Origin: Bacteroidota bacterium
GTDB lineage: Bacteria > Bacteroidota > Bacteroidia > B-17B0 > Aurantibacillaceae
Assembly: GCA_019638705.1 (NCBI GenBank)
Contig: JAHBTI010000008.1
Span: 1-64,000, forward strand
DNA: 64,000 nt
Direction: 5' to 3'
Positions 42,274 through 50,819 of the stretch are shown one piece after another. The position numbers and the translations under genes are program-made. A model generated the notes under the pieces. The model saw only the letters and a program-made list of their open reading frames with translations, searched no databases and was not told where the DNA came from. The first letter of the stretch is position 1. Each line of letters starts with the position of its first letter.

Positions 42274-42281
42274 CAAATTTA
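42274..42281 (-). promoter_or_regulatory. -7 promoter box of the FG-GAP-like lipoprotein gene
   Basis: TAAATTTG on the minus strand, exact TAnnTTTG, 29 bases before ATG 42244. Confidence 0.45.
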
Positions 42282-42369
42282 CTTTCACAATAAAAAACCT
42301 CGTGTTGTTTTTCAGTAAAAGGGTTTTGCTTATGCAGTTTTTTAATGTGTTTTTGACATAGTTATTTTT

Positions 42370-42377
42370 TACATTTG
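42370..42377 (+). promoter_or_regulatory. -7 promoter box of the gingipain-fold gene
   Basis: TACATTTG, exact TAnnTTTG, 20 bases before ATG 42398, with a TTTG at 42352-42355. Confidence 0.5.
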
Positions 42378-42397
42378 AGAACACGAATACTATTGCC

Positions 42398-44620
42398 ATG
42401 AAAAAAATATACCAAACTATTTTCGCGCTGATTATTTTTGTACAGTTATCAAAATCGCAAAACCCTACGCCGAAAGATTGTTCCGTAGAACTTTGGGCAA
42501 GTGTTGAGGCAAGCCCCCCTACAATTACGCTTAACTGGCTGCCCAATGTGGGAACAACAAATTATGCAGTGGACAGAAAACTGAAAAACGCTTCGGTTTG
42601 GACACCGCTTGCAGCAACGCTTCCGAGCACTACTACCCAATACGTTGATAACACAGTATCTGTTGGCGTAAATTACGAGTACCGTGTGAGAAGAACTGCC
42701 TCAACAGGCGCAGTAAACTATACAGGCTACGGCTACATTAATTCGGGCATTGAGATACCTGTTACAGAAAACAGAGGTAAATTAATTTTATTGGTTGCCG
42801 ACAATTTCAGCTTGTCTTTAGCTCCCGAGATTAAACGCCTGGAAGATGACATGGAAGGCGACGGCTGGGAAGTTATAACGAGTTATGTGAGCACAACCAC
42901 CGCCGTACCTGATGTTAAAGACACAATTTTAAACATCTACAATTTAGACCCCGCCAATACCAAAGCCCTGTTTTTGTTGGGACATATTCCTGTGCCGTAC
43001 AGCGGCAATTTTGGACCCGACGGACACACCGACCACCAAGGCGCATGGGCAACAGATGTGTATTATGCCGAGTTGAACGGAACGTGGACAGATATTTCTG
43101 TGAATGTAACTTCAGGCTTACCTGCAAGAACACAAAACATTCCCGGGGACGGTAAATTTGACCAATGGCTTATTCCGAGCGGCACGGTGGAGTTGCAGGT
43201 GGGTCGCGTTGATTTATACGGTATGCCCTCGTTTACCGCCACAGAAACAGAACTGACGAAAAACTATTTAAACAAAGACCACGATTACCGAAAAAAAATA
43301 TTCTCGCCTGAAAAACGCGCCGTGCTGGAAGATAATTTCGGGTACTTTGCCCCGGGTGAAGTGTTTGCTTCAAGCGGCTTTAAAAATTTCGGACCCTTGG
43401 TAACGCCTTCTAACGTTGTGGTTGCCGATTACTTTACCACCATGACGGGAAACTCTTATCAATGGAGCTATGGTTGCGGCGGCGGCTCTTACACAAGTGC
43501 GGGCGGCATTGGCAATACGGCAAATTTTACAAACTCTGATTTGCAGGGTGTATTTACCATGTTGTTTGGCAGCTATTTCGGCGACTGGGACATCAGCAAT
43601 AATTTTTTAAAAGCACCTCTGTGTCAGGGAAAAACTTTGACCAATGCCTGGGCAGGTCGCCCCAACTGGATGTTTCACCACATGGGGTTGGGAGAAAACA
43701 TCGGTTACAGCACCATGCTTACGCAAAACAACACCACACTTTATTTTGGCTCGCCCTTTGCGCCAAATCAAGGCATGGTAAACTCCATTCATATTTCATT
43801 AATGGGCGACCCCACGTTGAGAAACGACATAGTAGCTCCTGTTTCAAACGTGGTGGCAACTAAAGTGGGAAACGACTGCCATATTTCATGGTCAGCTTCC
43901 ACCGAAACTACTTTGGTGGGTTATAACATTTATATGAAAAACGACACCAACACAAATTATGTAAAAATAAATTCTACGCCAATCAGCGGAACAACTTACA
44001 CCGACTATTGTTTGCCATATCTCGGCACATACAAATACATGGTGCGTGCTTTAAAATTAGAAACAACCCCAAGCGGAAGCTATTATAACATGAGCGAAGG
44101 CATAGCCGATACGGCTTATAATTCAAGCCATTTTACCGTGCAAGCGCAGTTTGCAAACACGCAATCGGGTGCTACGGTTTCATTCAACAATCTGTCAAAC
44201 AAGGCTACAAATTATGTGTGGGATTTCGGGGACGGACAAAACAGCACCGCAGCAAACCCCTCTGTAACCTATACCGCCAACGGATTTTATATTGTTACGT
44301 TAATTGCTTCCAACAATTGTGATGCCGACACCATTATAGACATAATTACTGTTTCAACTGTCGGGCTAAAAGAATTACATTTGTTTAGCGACTGGAATAT
44401 TTTTCCAAACCCCGCAAGCACATTTGTTATGCTTAGTAATGAGGCTTGCCAAAATTGTACGTTAAGTATTTTCAACAGCGAAGGAAAACAAGTTTATTTT
44501 CAAAACAACCTCAGCGAACAACAAACAATAAATGTATCCGGTTTCAAAAAAGGCATTTATCTTATCAGATTAAGCGATAACAAAAACCGTTCGGTAAGCA
44601 GGAAGTTGATTGTGGAATAA
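42398..44620 (+). CDS. T9SS protein with a degenerate gingipain-like (C25) fold
   Basis: 740 residues. Signal peptide, then an FN3-like domain (residues ~25-120), then a C25-like region: ALFLLGHIPVPYSG, TDVYYAELNG, VELQVGRVDLY follow the gingipain order. Where active gingipains have GHGS this protein has GCGGGS, and where they have the catalytic Cys it has LFGSYFG, so it looks inactive. A second FN3-like domain, a PKD-like domain (FDGQNSTAANPSVTYTANGFYIVTLIAS) and a T9SS type A domain (DWNIFPNPASTFVML...ISLSxKKGIYLIRL) follow. Secreted to the surface. Confidence 0.8.
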   Translation: MKKIYQTIFALIIFVQLSKSQNPTPKDCSVELWASVEASPPTITLNWLPNVGTTNYAVDRKLKNASVWTPLAATLPSTTTQYVDNTVSVGVNYEYRVRRTASTGAVNYTGYGYINSGIEIPVTENRGKLILLVADNFSLSLAPEIKRLEDDMEGDGWEVITSYVSTTTAVPDVKDTILNIYNLDPANTKALFLLGHIPVPYSGNFGPDGHTDHQGAWATDVYYAELNGTWTDISVNVTSGLPARTQNIPGDGKFDQWLIPSGTVELQVGRVDLYGMPSFTATETELTKNYLNKDHDYRKKIFSPEKRAVLEDNFGYFAPGEVFASSGFKNFGPLVTPSNVVVADYFTTMTGNSYQWSYGCGGGSYTSAGGIGNTANFTNSDLQGVFTMLFGSYFGDWDISNNFLKAPLCQGKTLTNAWAGRPNWMFHHMGLGENIGYSTMLTQNNTTLYFGSPFAPNQGMVNSIHISLMGDPTLRNDIVAPVSNVVATKVGNDCHISWSASTETTLVGYNIYMKNDTNTNYVKINSTPISGTTYTDYCLPYLGTYKYMVRALKLETTPSGSYYNMSEGIADTAYNSSHFTVQAQFANTQSGATVSFNNLSNKATNYVWDFGDGQNSTAANPSVTYTANGFYIVTLIASNNCDADTIIDIITVSTVGLKELHLFSDWNIFPNPASTFVMLSNEACQNCTLSIFNSEGKQVYFQNNLSEQQTINVSGFKKGIYLIRLSDNKNRSVSRKLIVE

Positions 44621-44640
44621 AGGGAATGTAAAAAAGTTCT

Positions 44641-45573
44641 TTATGATTTTATAAGTTCTATTCTTTCCGATACCATTTTTTTTAAATCGTTTTTATGTTC
44701 CAATGGCAGAAAAGAATTGTCTATCCACCAATTTAATTTATCCAAACTGTAAATAAATAAATTGTAACAATTCTGAATTTGCTTTTCAGTCAATTGTAAA
44801 TTTAAACCTAACACATCAAAGTCTTTTTTTGAGAGTTTATTTCTCTTTCCATTTAGATTCAAGCCCATTTGCTCTGTTTCGTTTTTTATAACAAGGTGTG
44901 TGCTTACCAAGTCGTATGCCGGGCTTAGGCAAAATGCTCCGTCTTTTTTTTCCACCATAGAAAAATTTTTTAAATGCATATCGGCATTGCCTGTAATAAA
45001 GCTAAATAAAATCAATTGAAAATAATGTAACACATCTAATCCTGATTGTGTTGAATAGTGTTTGATTGCTTTACCAGCCTTTTCGTAGCTGCCTCTGTAT
45101 TTATGCTCTGTGAGCGTTTCTGTAAGTTGGCACAAGTCTTCGCAGGCAATTTTGTTTGTATTATTTCTGTCAAACCTCTTTGTAATGTATGCAAGTTTTC
45201 CGCTTTTTAATTTTACCAAACTATGTGTTGCTGCTTCAATTCCTAATTCGCTTGCAAGGTGCATACACAGGTCTTCATTTTCAGGCAAGAATAAATATGT
45301 TTCGCTTTGAGGCTTTATTATATAGTTGCTCTTATCATCAACAATTGTAAATCGGATATTTTTTTTTGTTTTTTCCAACCACAAACTTAGTTTTGGCTGA
45401 ACACCGGTAATAGCTTGGTTTGCACCAACAATTTGCTTTGCATAATCACTTATTTTTTTTTCGTCTATATCCAATTCGGGCATTTGTTTTAAGCCAAAAA
45501 CATTAGCTATACACTTTAAGTGGCAGTCGGTTTCTTGTGGTGGTAAGGGTTTATAGCAAATTAAGCAGTTCAT
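44641..45573 (-). CDS. hipT: HipT-type kinase toxin of a three-part HipBST module
   Basis: 310 residues. An N-terminal zinc-ribbon-like CLICYKPLPPQETDCHLKC is followed by the HipA kinase core: VQPKLSLWL, NYIIKPQSE, AYITKRFDR, the catalytic LFSFITGNADMHLKNFSM near residue 192 and the metal-binding LSPAYDLVSTHL. HipT phosphorylates tRNA synthetases to halt growth. It lacks the usual N-terminal HipA subdomain, which is encoded by the separate upstream gene, overlapping by 4 bases. Confidence 0.87.
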   Translation of the reverse strand: MNCLICYKPLPPQETDCHLKCIANVFGLKQMPELDIDEKKISDYAKQIVGANQAITGVQPKLSLWLEKTKKNIRFTIVDDKSNYIIKPQSETYLFLPENEDLCMHLASELGIEAATHSLVKLKSGKLAYITKRFDRNNTNKIACEDLCQLTETLTEHKYRGSYEKAGKAIKHYSTQSGLDVLHYFQLILFSFITGNADMHLKNFSMVEKKDGAFCLSPAYDLVSTHLVIKNETEQMGLNLNGKRNKLSKKDFDVLGLNLQLTEKQIQNCYNLFIYSLDKLNWWIDNSFLPLEHKNDLKKMVSERIELIKS

Positions 45574-45893
45574 TCTTTTTTATTTTGAATAATAGATATA
45601 TCTCCTATGCAATCTTTACACAGTGTTAGCAAAAGGCTCATTCTGTCTCGTGGATTGAGTTTCCAATTTTCAACGGCTATTTGTAACAACCAGCCTTCGG
45701 GGATTAGTCCGTCAAAAAACGGCAACATTTTCTCATCGGTAAATACTTCCGAACGTACCGGCAAGGTTTTGCTTACCTCTCCGTAAATGGGATTAAGCAA
45801 ATAGTCTTTATCATATTGAAAAGAATAGCCGTTTTCATCTTCCCATATCAGCCCTGCCAATTTATCTTTTTTATAAACTAATCCTTGTTTCAT
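45570..45893 (-). CDS. hipS: HipS-type small protein (separate HipA N-terminal subdomain)
   Basis: 107 residues from ATG 45893 (an ATG at 45902 adds three). It matches the couple_hipA N-subdomain 1 pattern: LAGLIWEDENGYSFQYDKDYLLN, LPVRSEVF, LPFFDGLIPEGWLLQIAVENW, DRMSLLLTLCKDCIGDISI. In HipBST modules this small protein, and not HipB, neutralises the HipT kinase. Overlaps hipT by 4 bases and follows hipB. Confidence 0.83.
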   Translation of the reverse strand: MKQGLVYKKDKLAGLIWEDENGYSFQYDKDYLLNPIYGEVSKTLPVRSEVFTDEKMLPFFDGLIPEGWLLQIAVENWKLNPRDRMSLLLTLCKDCIGDISIIQNKKE

Positions 45894-45905
45894 AACAAAC
45901 ATACG

Positions 45906-46337
45906 CTATTGATTTTCTATGGATATTATATCAGAATGAGTAATTGTTTCGGTTAGTTTATCATCGGGTTTTCGTTGATATTGTATCGCATTGTTGTTTG
46001 GAACAAATTTCCAAGCAACAATTTTGTTTTCTTTTTTATCAATCATTTCTTCTATGATAATTCCATATTTAATTCTCTTGTCGGATAATGTAATTTTTAC
46101 ACCTTTATTAAAATAATTCCAATAAATGTCATAAGGGTCAAGTAGTTGTTTATTGGGGATTAGCTTAAAGCCAAACAAATGAAGCACTTGTTCAACTTTG
46201 TTTAATTGTAAAGTTTTCTTACCTTGTTCTAACTCACGGATAAAACGAACGCCCACACCTGCTTTTGTGGCAAGTTCTTCTTGAGTAATACCAAGTTTTT
46301 TTCTTTGAAACCGGACAAATGACGAAAAACTATTCAT
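45906..46337 (-). CDS. hipB: HipB-type XRE regulator of the HipBST module
   Basis: 143 residues. N-terminal HTH FVRFQRKKLGITQEELATKAGVGVRFIRELEQGKKTLQL; the C-terminal 80 residues are an unusual extension (YGIIIEEMIDKKENKIVAWKFVPN). Expected to bind the operon operator. Three identical-type repeats TTCGGGTATAAA lie at 40-bp intervals directly upstream. First gene of the operon; 3-12 bases from hipS. Confidence 0.85.
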   Translation of the reverse strand: MNSFSSFVRFQRKKLGITQEELATKAGVGVRFIRELEQGKKTLQLNKVEQVLHLFGFKLIPNKQLLDPYDIYWNYFNKGVKITLSDKRIKYGIIIEEMIDKKENKIVAWKFVPNNNAIQYQRKPDDKLTETITHSDIISIENQ

Positions 46338-46351
46338 TTTTATTATACCTT

Positions 46352-46444
46352 TACGGGTACAAATATAGGTAGAAATTAAATAAACAAACCGTTCGGGTAT
46401 AAATTTTTTATAAAATTACAATTTCGTCCTTTTCGGGTATAATA
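46352..46444. promoter_or_regulatory. hipBST promoter with three operator-like repeats at 40-bp steps
   Basis: CGGGTA cores start at 46354, 46394 and 46434 in TACGGGTACAAAT, TTCGGGTATAAAT and TTCGGGTATAATA (+ strand reading). The first overlaps the -7 box TATATTTG (46360-46367, minus strand), which is 22 bases before the hipB start. The exact 40-bp phasing places all three on one DNA face, suiting cooperative HipB binding and looping. Confidence 0.6.
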
Positions 46445-46512
46445 TTTAGATTTTGAAGGATACGCCCTCATTCTTCGGGCTACTCGAAGTAACAGGGGGA
46501 TTTTAGACAACT

Positions 46513-48045
46513 TTATTGAATAAGGCAAGCCTGCTTAACAAAAGTTCCTGCGCTGTTTTTTCTTTGCAGAGAATGTTCTATAATAAGCCGTGCGGTTTCA
46601 GTCATGTTTTTTAATTCGAAAAATTCTTTGGTGATGTTATGCGTTTGCGCAATATGTTCTAATTCTTTTTGCAGCCGAACAACATTTTTTTTGGCATGGT
46701 GCAATTCATCGTCATTACGTACAATACCCGCATAACGCAACATAAGAGCTTGCAGTTCTTTTTTTTGTTTCAAAATAAAATCAGAACTGATGTGTTGTGT
46801 ATTGATTTTGTAAGCACTCAGATTTTTGGGGAATTTTGTTTGATGTGAACGGGCTGCTGCCAGATAGTTGTAAATTCTGTGTGAGTAAACCAAGGCTTCT
46901 AAAAGCGAGTTGGAAGCAAGCCTGTTTGCGCCGTGCAGCCCTGTTCTGGAACATTCTCCGCAAGCAAACAAATGTTTCACCGAAGTTTCTCCGTTTATAT
47001 TTACCGAAATGCCGCCGCACACATAATGCTGCGCAGGCACTACGGGAATTTTGTCTTTTGCCGCATCAATGCCCACGCTTTTGCACCGCTCATAAATCAT
47101 CGGGAAATGATGTTTGAATGTTTTTATATCCAAATGCGTGCAATCCATAAACACACACGGCTCTCCCGATTTTTTCAGTTCCATATCAATGCTTTGCGAC
47201 ACAATATCGCGCGGAGCTAAATCGCCTCTTGCATCGTATTTCAGCATAAAACGCTCTCCGCTTTTGGTTTGCAAACAAGCTCCAAAGCCGCGCACCGCTT
47301 CGGATATAAGAAATGCTGCCGTTATTCCGTTTTCATACAAGGTGGTGGGGTGAAACTGTATAAACTCCATATCCCGAATAAACGCGCCGGCTCTGCTGCC
47401 CATGGCAATGCCATCTCCCGTTGCCACAGGCGGATTGGTGGTGTGTCCGTAAACCTGCCCGATGCCACCCGTTGCCAATATGGTAAAGTCGGAAACAAAA
47501 GGCTGTATATCTTCCGTTTTTTCATTTAACACATAAGCCCCATAGCAGCGGTTATTGCGCACAATTAAATCAAGCGCAAAATGATACTCTAATACGCAAA
47601 TATTTTCTTTGCGTTTTGCCTGTGCCAGTATTGCCTGTTCTATTTCCTTTCCCGTTTGGTCTTTATGATGCACTATGCGGTGTGCCGAATGTCCGCCTTC
47701 TTTGCCCAAATGCAAATTTCCTTGTGTGTTCCTGTCAAATGCCGCGCCCCACTGTATCAGCTCGTTCAGCCGTTCGGGTGCGTTTTTCACCACCATGTCC
47801 ACTACTTCTTTGTCGCACAAGCCACCACCGCAAATAAGCGTGTCTTCTATGTGTTTTTCAAATGAATCTTTGAAGAAATTGGTTACAACGGCAATGCCGC
47901 CCTGTGCATACTTGGTATTGGATTCTTCTTCGTTGGATTTGGTTACAAGTGTTATGTTCCTGTCCGGAAATTTTTCCGACAGTTTTATGGCTAAGCTAAG
48001 CCCCGCCACTCCCGAGCCGATTATCAGATAATTACTTGTTTTCAT
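46513..48045 (-). CDS. nadB: L-aspartate oxidase
   Basis: 510 residues. FAD motif [15 protein letters not shown] near the N-terminus; succinate-dehydrogenase-type sites [10 protein letters not shown] near residue 46, [12 protein letters not shown] near residue 122, [20 protein letters not shown] near residue 194, FIQFHPTTL and [10 protein letters not shown] near residue 344, [18 protein letters not shown] near residue 368. It oxidises aspartate to iminoaspartate for NAD synthesis. Start overlaps nadA stop by 4 bases (ATGA). The HipBST promoter lies 69 bases downstream on the same strand. Confidence 0.95.
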   Translation of the reverse strand: MKTSNYLIIGSGVAGLSLAIKLSEKFPDRNITLVTKSNEEESNTKYAQGGIAVVTNFFKDSFEKHIEDTLICGGGLCDKEVVDMVVKNAPERLNELIQWGAAFDRNTQGNLHLGKEGGHSAHRIVHHKDQTGKEIEQAILAQAKRKENICVLEYHFALDLIVRNNRCYGAYVLNEKTEDIQPFVSDFTILATGGIGQVYGHTTNPPVATGDGIAMGSRAGAFIRDMEFIQFHPTTLYENGITAAFLISEAVRGFGACLQTKSGERFMLKYDARGDLAPRDIVSQSIDMELKKSGEPCVFMDCTHLDIKTFKHHFPMIYERCKSVGIDAAKDKIPVVPAQHYVCGGISVNINGETSVKHLFACGECSRTGLHGANRLASNSLLEALVYSHRIYNYLAAARSHQTKFPKNLSAYKINTQHISSDFILKQKKELQALMLRYAGIVRNDDELHHAKKNVVRLQKELEHIAQTHNITKEFFELKNMTETARLIIEHSLQRKNSAGTFVKQACLIQ

Positions 48046-48971
48046 TCAGATAATTGCAACATTCTTTCAATGGGTCGCAGTGCTTTCTGCCTGATGTCTT
48101 CGGCAACAGTAATTTCGGGGCTTTCGTGAAGCAGGCAATCATATACTTTTTGCAGCGTGTTCATTTTCATGTAAGGACATTCGCTGCAAGCGCAGGTATT
48201 ATTCTCATAAGCGGGTGCAGGAATAAGTGTTTTTTCGGGAACTTCCTGCTGCATTTTGTACAAAATGCCTGCTTCGGTGGCTACAATAAACGTTTGAGCG
48301 GGACTTGTTTTTACATATTGTATCATGCCTGCCGTAGAGCCAATGTAATCTGCCGTTTCCAAAACAGAAGTTTCCGATTCGGGGTGAGCTATAATTTGGG
48401 CATCGGGATTTTTTTTGTGTAAAGCCTCAAGTTTTTCCAAAGAAAATGCTTCGTGTACGATGCAAGAACCGTCCCACAACAGCATATTGCGCCCCGTTTT
48501 GCGGTTAATGTAATTGCCAAGATTTCTGTCGGGAGCAAAAATAACAGGCTTGTGTTTAGGAACGGACTCTACTATTTTTACGGCATTGGACGAGGTGCAG
48601 ACAATATCGCTCAGTGCTTTAATATGCGCCGAACAATTTACATAAGTAATAACAGTATGTTCGGGGTGCGCCTCCACAAATGTTTTAAAAAGAGCGGGCG
48701 GACAGGATTCTGCCAACGAGCAGCCAGCCTCCAAATCGGGGAGCAGCACTTTTTTGGAAGGGTTTAAAATTTTTGCCGTTTCTGCCATAAAATGCACTCC
48801 TGCAAACAGAATAATATCTGCACTGGTGCTTGCCGCCTGTTGCGACAAACCCAAGCTGTCGCCTACATAATCGGCAATATCCTGAATAGCGGGTTCCTGA
48901 TAATAATGCGCCAGCAGCACCGCATTTTTTTCTTTTTTCAGTTTCAGTATGTTTTCTTTCAAATTACTCAT
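48042..48971 (-). CDS. nadA: quinolinate synthase
   Basis: 309 residues. NadA features: [22 protein letters not shown] near the N-terminus, [11 protein letters not shown] near residue 60, three Cys ligands of the 4Fe-4S cluster in [20 protein letters not shown] and [13 protein letters not shown]. It condenses iminoaspartate with dihydroxyacetone phosphate. First gene of the nadA-nadB operon. A near-consensus box (TTACTTTG on the minus strand, 48994-49001) lies 23 bases upstream. Confidence 0.95.
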   Translation of the reverse strand: MSNLKENILKLKKEKNAVLLAHYYQEPAIQDIADYVGDSLGLSQQAASTSADIILFAGVHFMAETAKILNPSKKVLLPDLEAGCSLAESCPPALFKTFVEAHPEHTVITYVNCSAHIKALSDIVCTSSNAVKIVESVPKHKPVIFAPDRNLGNYINRKTGRNMLLWDGSCIVHEAFSLEKLEALHKKNPDAQIIAHPESETSVLETADYIGSTAGMIQYVKTSPAQTFIVATEAGILYKMQQEVPEKTLIPAPAYENNTCACSECPYMKMNTLQKVYDCLLHESPEITVAEDIRQKALRPIERMLQLSE

Positions 48972-49148
48972 AACACATCATTGCTAACGCCTGCAAAGTA
49001 AGGCATAATGCATTTTTGTATTTATGACTTAAATCATGTTTTGGTAAAAAAACCGGTTAAATTTTATGCGTTTTGTTATGCGCCGGCGTTTCCGTAAAAC
49101 AACATAAGGCGTTATCAAATCTGTGCCGGTAGTGTGCCAATAAATTTC

Positions 49149-49156
49149 TACATTTG
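49149..49156 (+). promoter_or_regulatory. -7 promoter box of the polysaccharide operon
   Basis: TACATTTG, exact TAnnTTTG, 11 bases before ATG 49168. It is the only good promoter box for the 13-kb operon. Confidence 0.5.
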
Positions 49157-49167
49157 CGCGCCCGATT

Positions 49168-49986
49168 ATGGAATTTGAAATAAAACCACAAAGTCGCTTT
49201 AGTCTTGGACTGCAAGAACTCTGGACTTACAGAGAGTTGTTTTATTTTTTTACCCTGCGCGACATTAAAGTAAAATACAAACAAACTGCGCTCGGAGTTT
49301 TGTGGGCAATTTTTCAACCAGCCATTATGACCTTGTTGTTTACGCTTGGTTTCGGGAAAATGATTTCGGCAAATTCCGAATTACAAATTCCTTATCCTGT
49401 ATTTGCCTTGAGCGGATTTTTATTGTGGAACATTTTTTCAAGCGGCTTGTCAAATGCGGGAAACAGCATGGTGAACAACGCCAACATCATTAAAAAAATT
49501 TATTTTCCGCGCTTGATAATTCCTGTTTCTTCCGTTTTAGTTTCGGTGGTTGATTTTTGTATGGCGTTTTTGGTGTTTATTCCCGTGTTGTTGTATTATC
49601 ATTGCTCGCTTAATTTTTCGGCAATTATTTTTATTCCGTTGAGCGTAATTTTAGCGGCTATGGCAACATTTGGCTTGGGAACTTTTTTAGCAGCAGTAAA
49701 TGTAAAGTACCGCGATTTCAGATATATTTTACCGTTTTTTATTCAGGCACTTTTATTTGCCACGCCTGTTATTTATCCCATTGAAATAAACAGCAACAAA
49801 CTGTTTCAACTTATTTTGCAATTCAATCCCATGAATGCTCCCATTGCTTTGTTCAGAGCAGGAATTAGCGGTTATGAATTTTCATTTGCCTCAATTGTGA
49901 GCAGTGTAATCGTATCGTTCATTTTATTTGCAACAGGCATAATTTATTTCAGAAAAACCGAAAGTTATTTTGCAGATTTAGCGTAA
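49168..49986 (+). CDS. polysaccharide export ABC transporter, permease
   Basis: 272 residues with about six transmembrane segments. ABC-2 export features: LTLRDIKVKYKQTALGVLWAIFQPAIMTLLFTLGFGK near residue 27, VNNANIIKKIYFPRLIIPVSSV near residue 97 and KYRDFRYILPF near residue 175. The Wzm/KpsM/TagG type exports an undecaprenyl-linked O-polysaccharide. The next gene (TAATG overlap) is a RhuM-like protein, and the matching ATPase comes after that, so the normal permease-ATPase neighbourhood is interrupted. Confidence 0.9.
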   Translation: MEFEIKPQSRFSLGLQELWTYRELFYFFTLRDIKVKYKQTALGVLWAIFQPAIMTLLFTLGFGKMISANSELQIPYPVFALSGFLLWNIFSSGLSNAGNSMVNNANIIKKIYFPRLIIPVSSVLVSVVDFCMAFLVFIPVLLYYHCSLNFSAIIFIPLSVILAAMATFGLGTFLAAVNVKYRDFRYILPFFIQALLFATPVIYPIEINSNKLFQLILQFNPMNAPIALFRAGISGYEFSFASIVSSVIVSFILFATGIIYFRKTESYFADLA

Positions 49987-50819
49987 TGGAACAGGGAGAA
50001 TTAATCATATATCAGCCTGAAAAAAATAAAAATTTTCAAATTGAAGTGCGGTTTGAAGATGAAACGGTTTGGCTTAATCGGCAACAATTGGCAGAATTAT
50101 TTGACAGAGATATAAAAACGATTGGGAAGCATATTAACAATGCGCTAAACGAAGAATTAAAAAATATTTCAGTTGTCGCAAAATTTGCGACAACTGCCTC
50201 TGACGGAAAAACGTATCAGATAGAGCATTATAATTTAGATATGATTTTATCGATTGGTTATCGGGTTAAATCTGATAGAGGCATTCAATTCCGTATTTGG
50301 GCAAACAAAATATTGAAAGAATATTTGCTGAAAGGTTATGCCGTACATCAACGTATAGAACGCATTGAAAACAAAGTATTGCAACACGACAAACAATTTG
50401 ATTTGTTACTTAAAACGCCATTACCAACCAATGAAGGAATTTTTTACGAAGGGCAAATATATGATGCGTGGGATTTTGTTTCGCGCATTATAAAAACGGC
50501 TAAAACAAACATTGTGTTAATTGATAATTATGTTGATGATACTGTTCTCACGCTATTATCAAAACGCAAAAAAGGCATCAAAGCAATTATTTATTCAAAG
50601 AAACTATCTAAACAGTTTTTGTTGGATTTGGATAAACACAATCAGCAATACGAAAAAGTTGAATGTTTTGAGTTTTCAAAATCACATGACCGTTTTTTGA
50701 TTATTGACCAACAAACCGTTTACCACATTGGCGCATCTCTAAAAAATTTGGGGAAAAGTTGGTTTGCATTTTCCAAAATTAATTTAGACACAAAAGAACT
50801 TGTAAAGAAATTGAATTGA
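49986..50819 (+). CDS. RhuM-like protein with a PLD-like C-terminal domain
   Basis: 277 residues. The N-terminal ~110 residues are the RhuM/virulence-protein pattern: IEVRFEDETVWLNRQQLAELFDRDIKTIGKHINNALNEEL and DGKTYQIEHYNLDMILSIGYRVKSDRGIQFRIWANK. The C-terminal part is a phospholipase-D/nuclease-like region (IVLIDNYVDDTVLTLLSKR ... KSHDRFLIIDQQTVYHIGASLKNLGKSWFAFSK) with HDRF at the place of the HxK motif. It probably binds or cuts nucleic acid. Its position inside an exporter gene pair, overlapping both neighbours by one or a few bases, is out of place for a polysaccharide operon. Confidence 0.8.
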   Translation: MEQGELIIYQPEKNKNFQIEVRFEDETVWLNRQQLAELFDRDIKTIGKHINNALNEELKNISVVAKFATTASDGKTYQIEHYNLDMILSIGYRVKSDRGIQFRIWANKILKEYLLKGYAVHQRIERIENKVLQHDKQFDLLLKTPLPTNEGIFYEGQIYDAWDFVSRIIKTAKTNIVLIDNYVDDTVLTLLSKRKKGIKAIIYSKKLSKQFLLDLDKHNQQYEKVECFEFSKSHDRFLIIDQQTVYHIGASLKNLGKSWFAFSKINLDTKELVKKLN

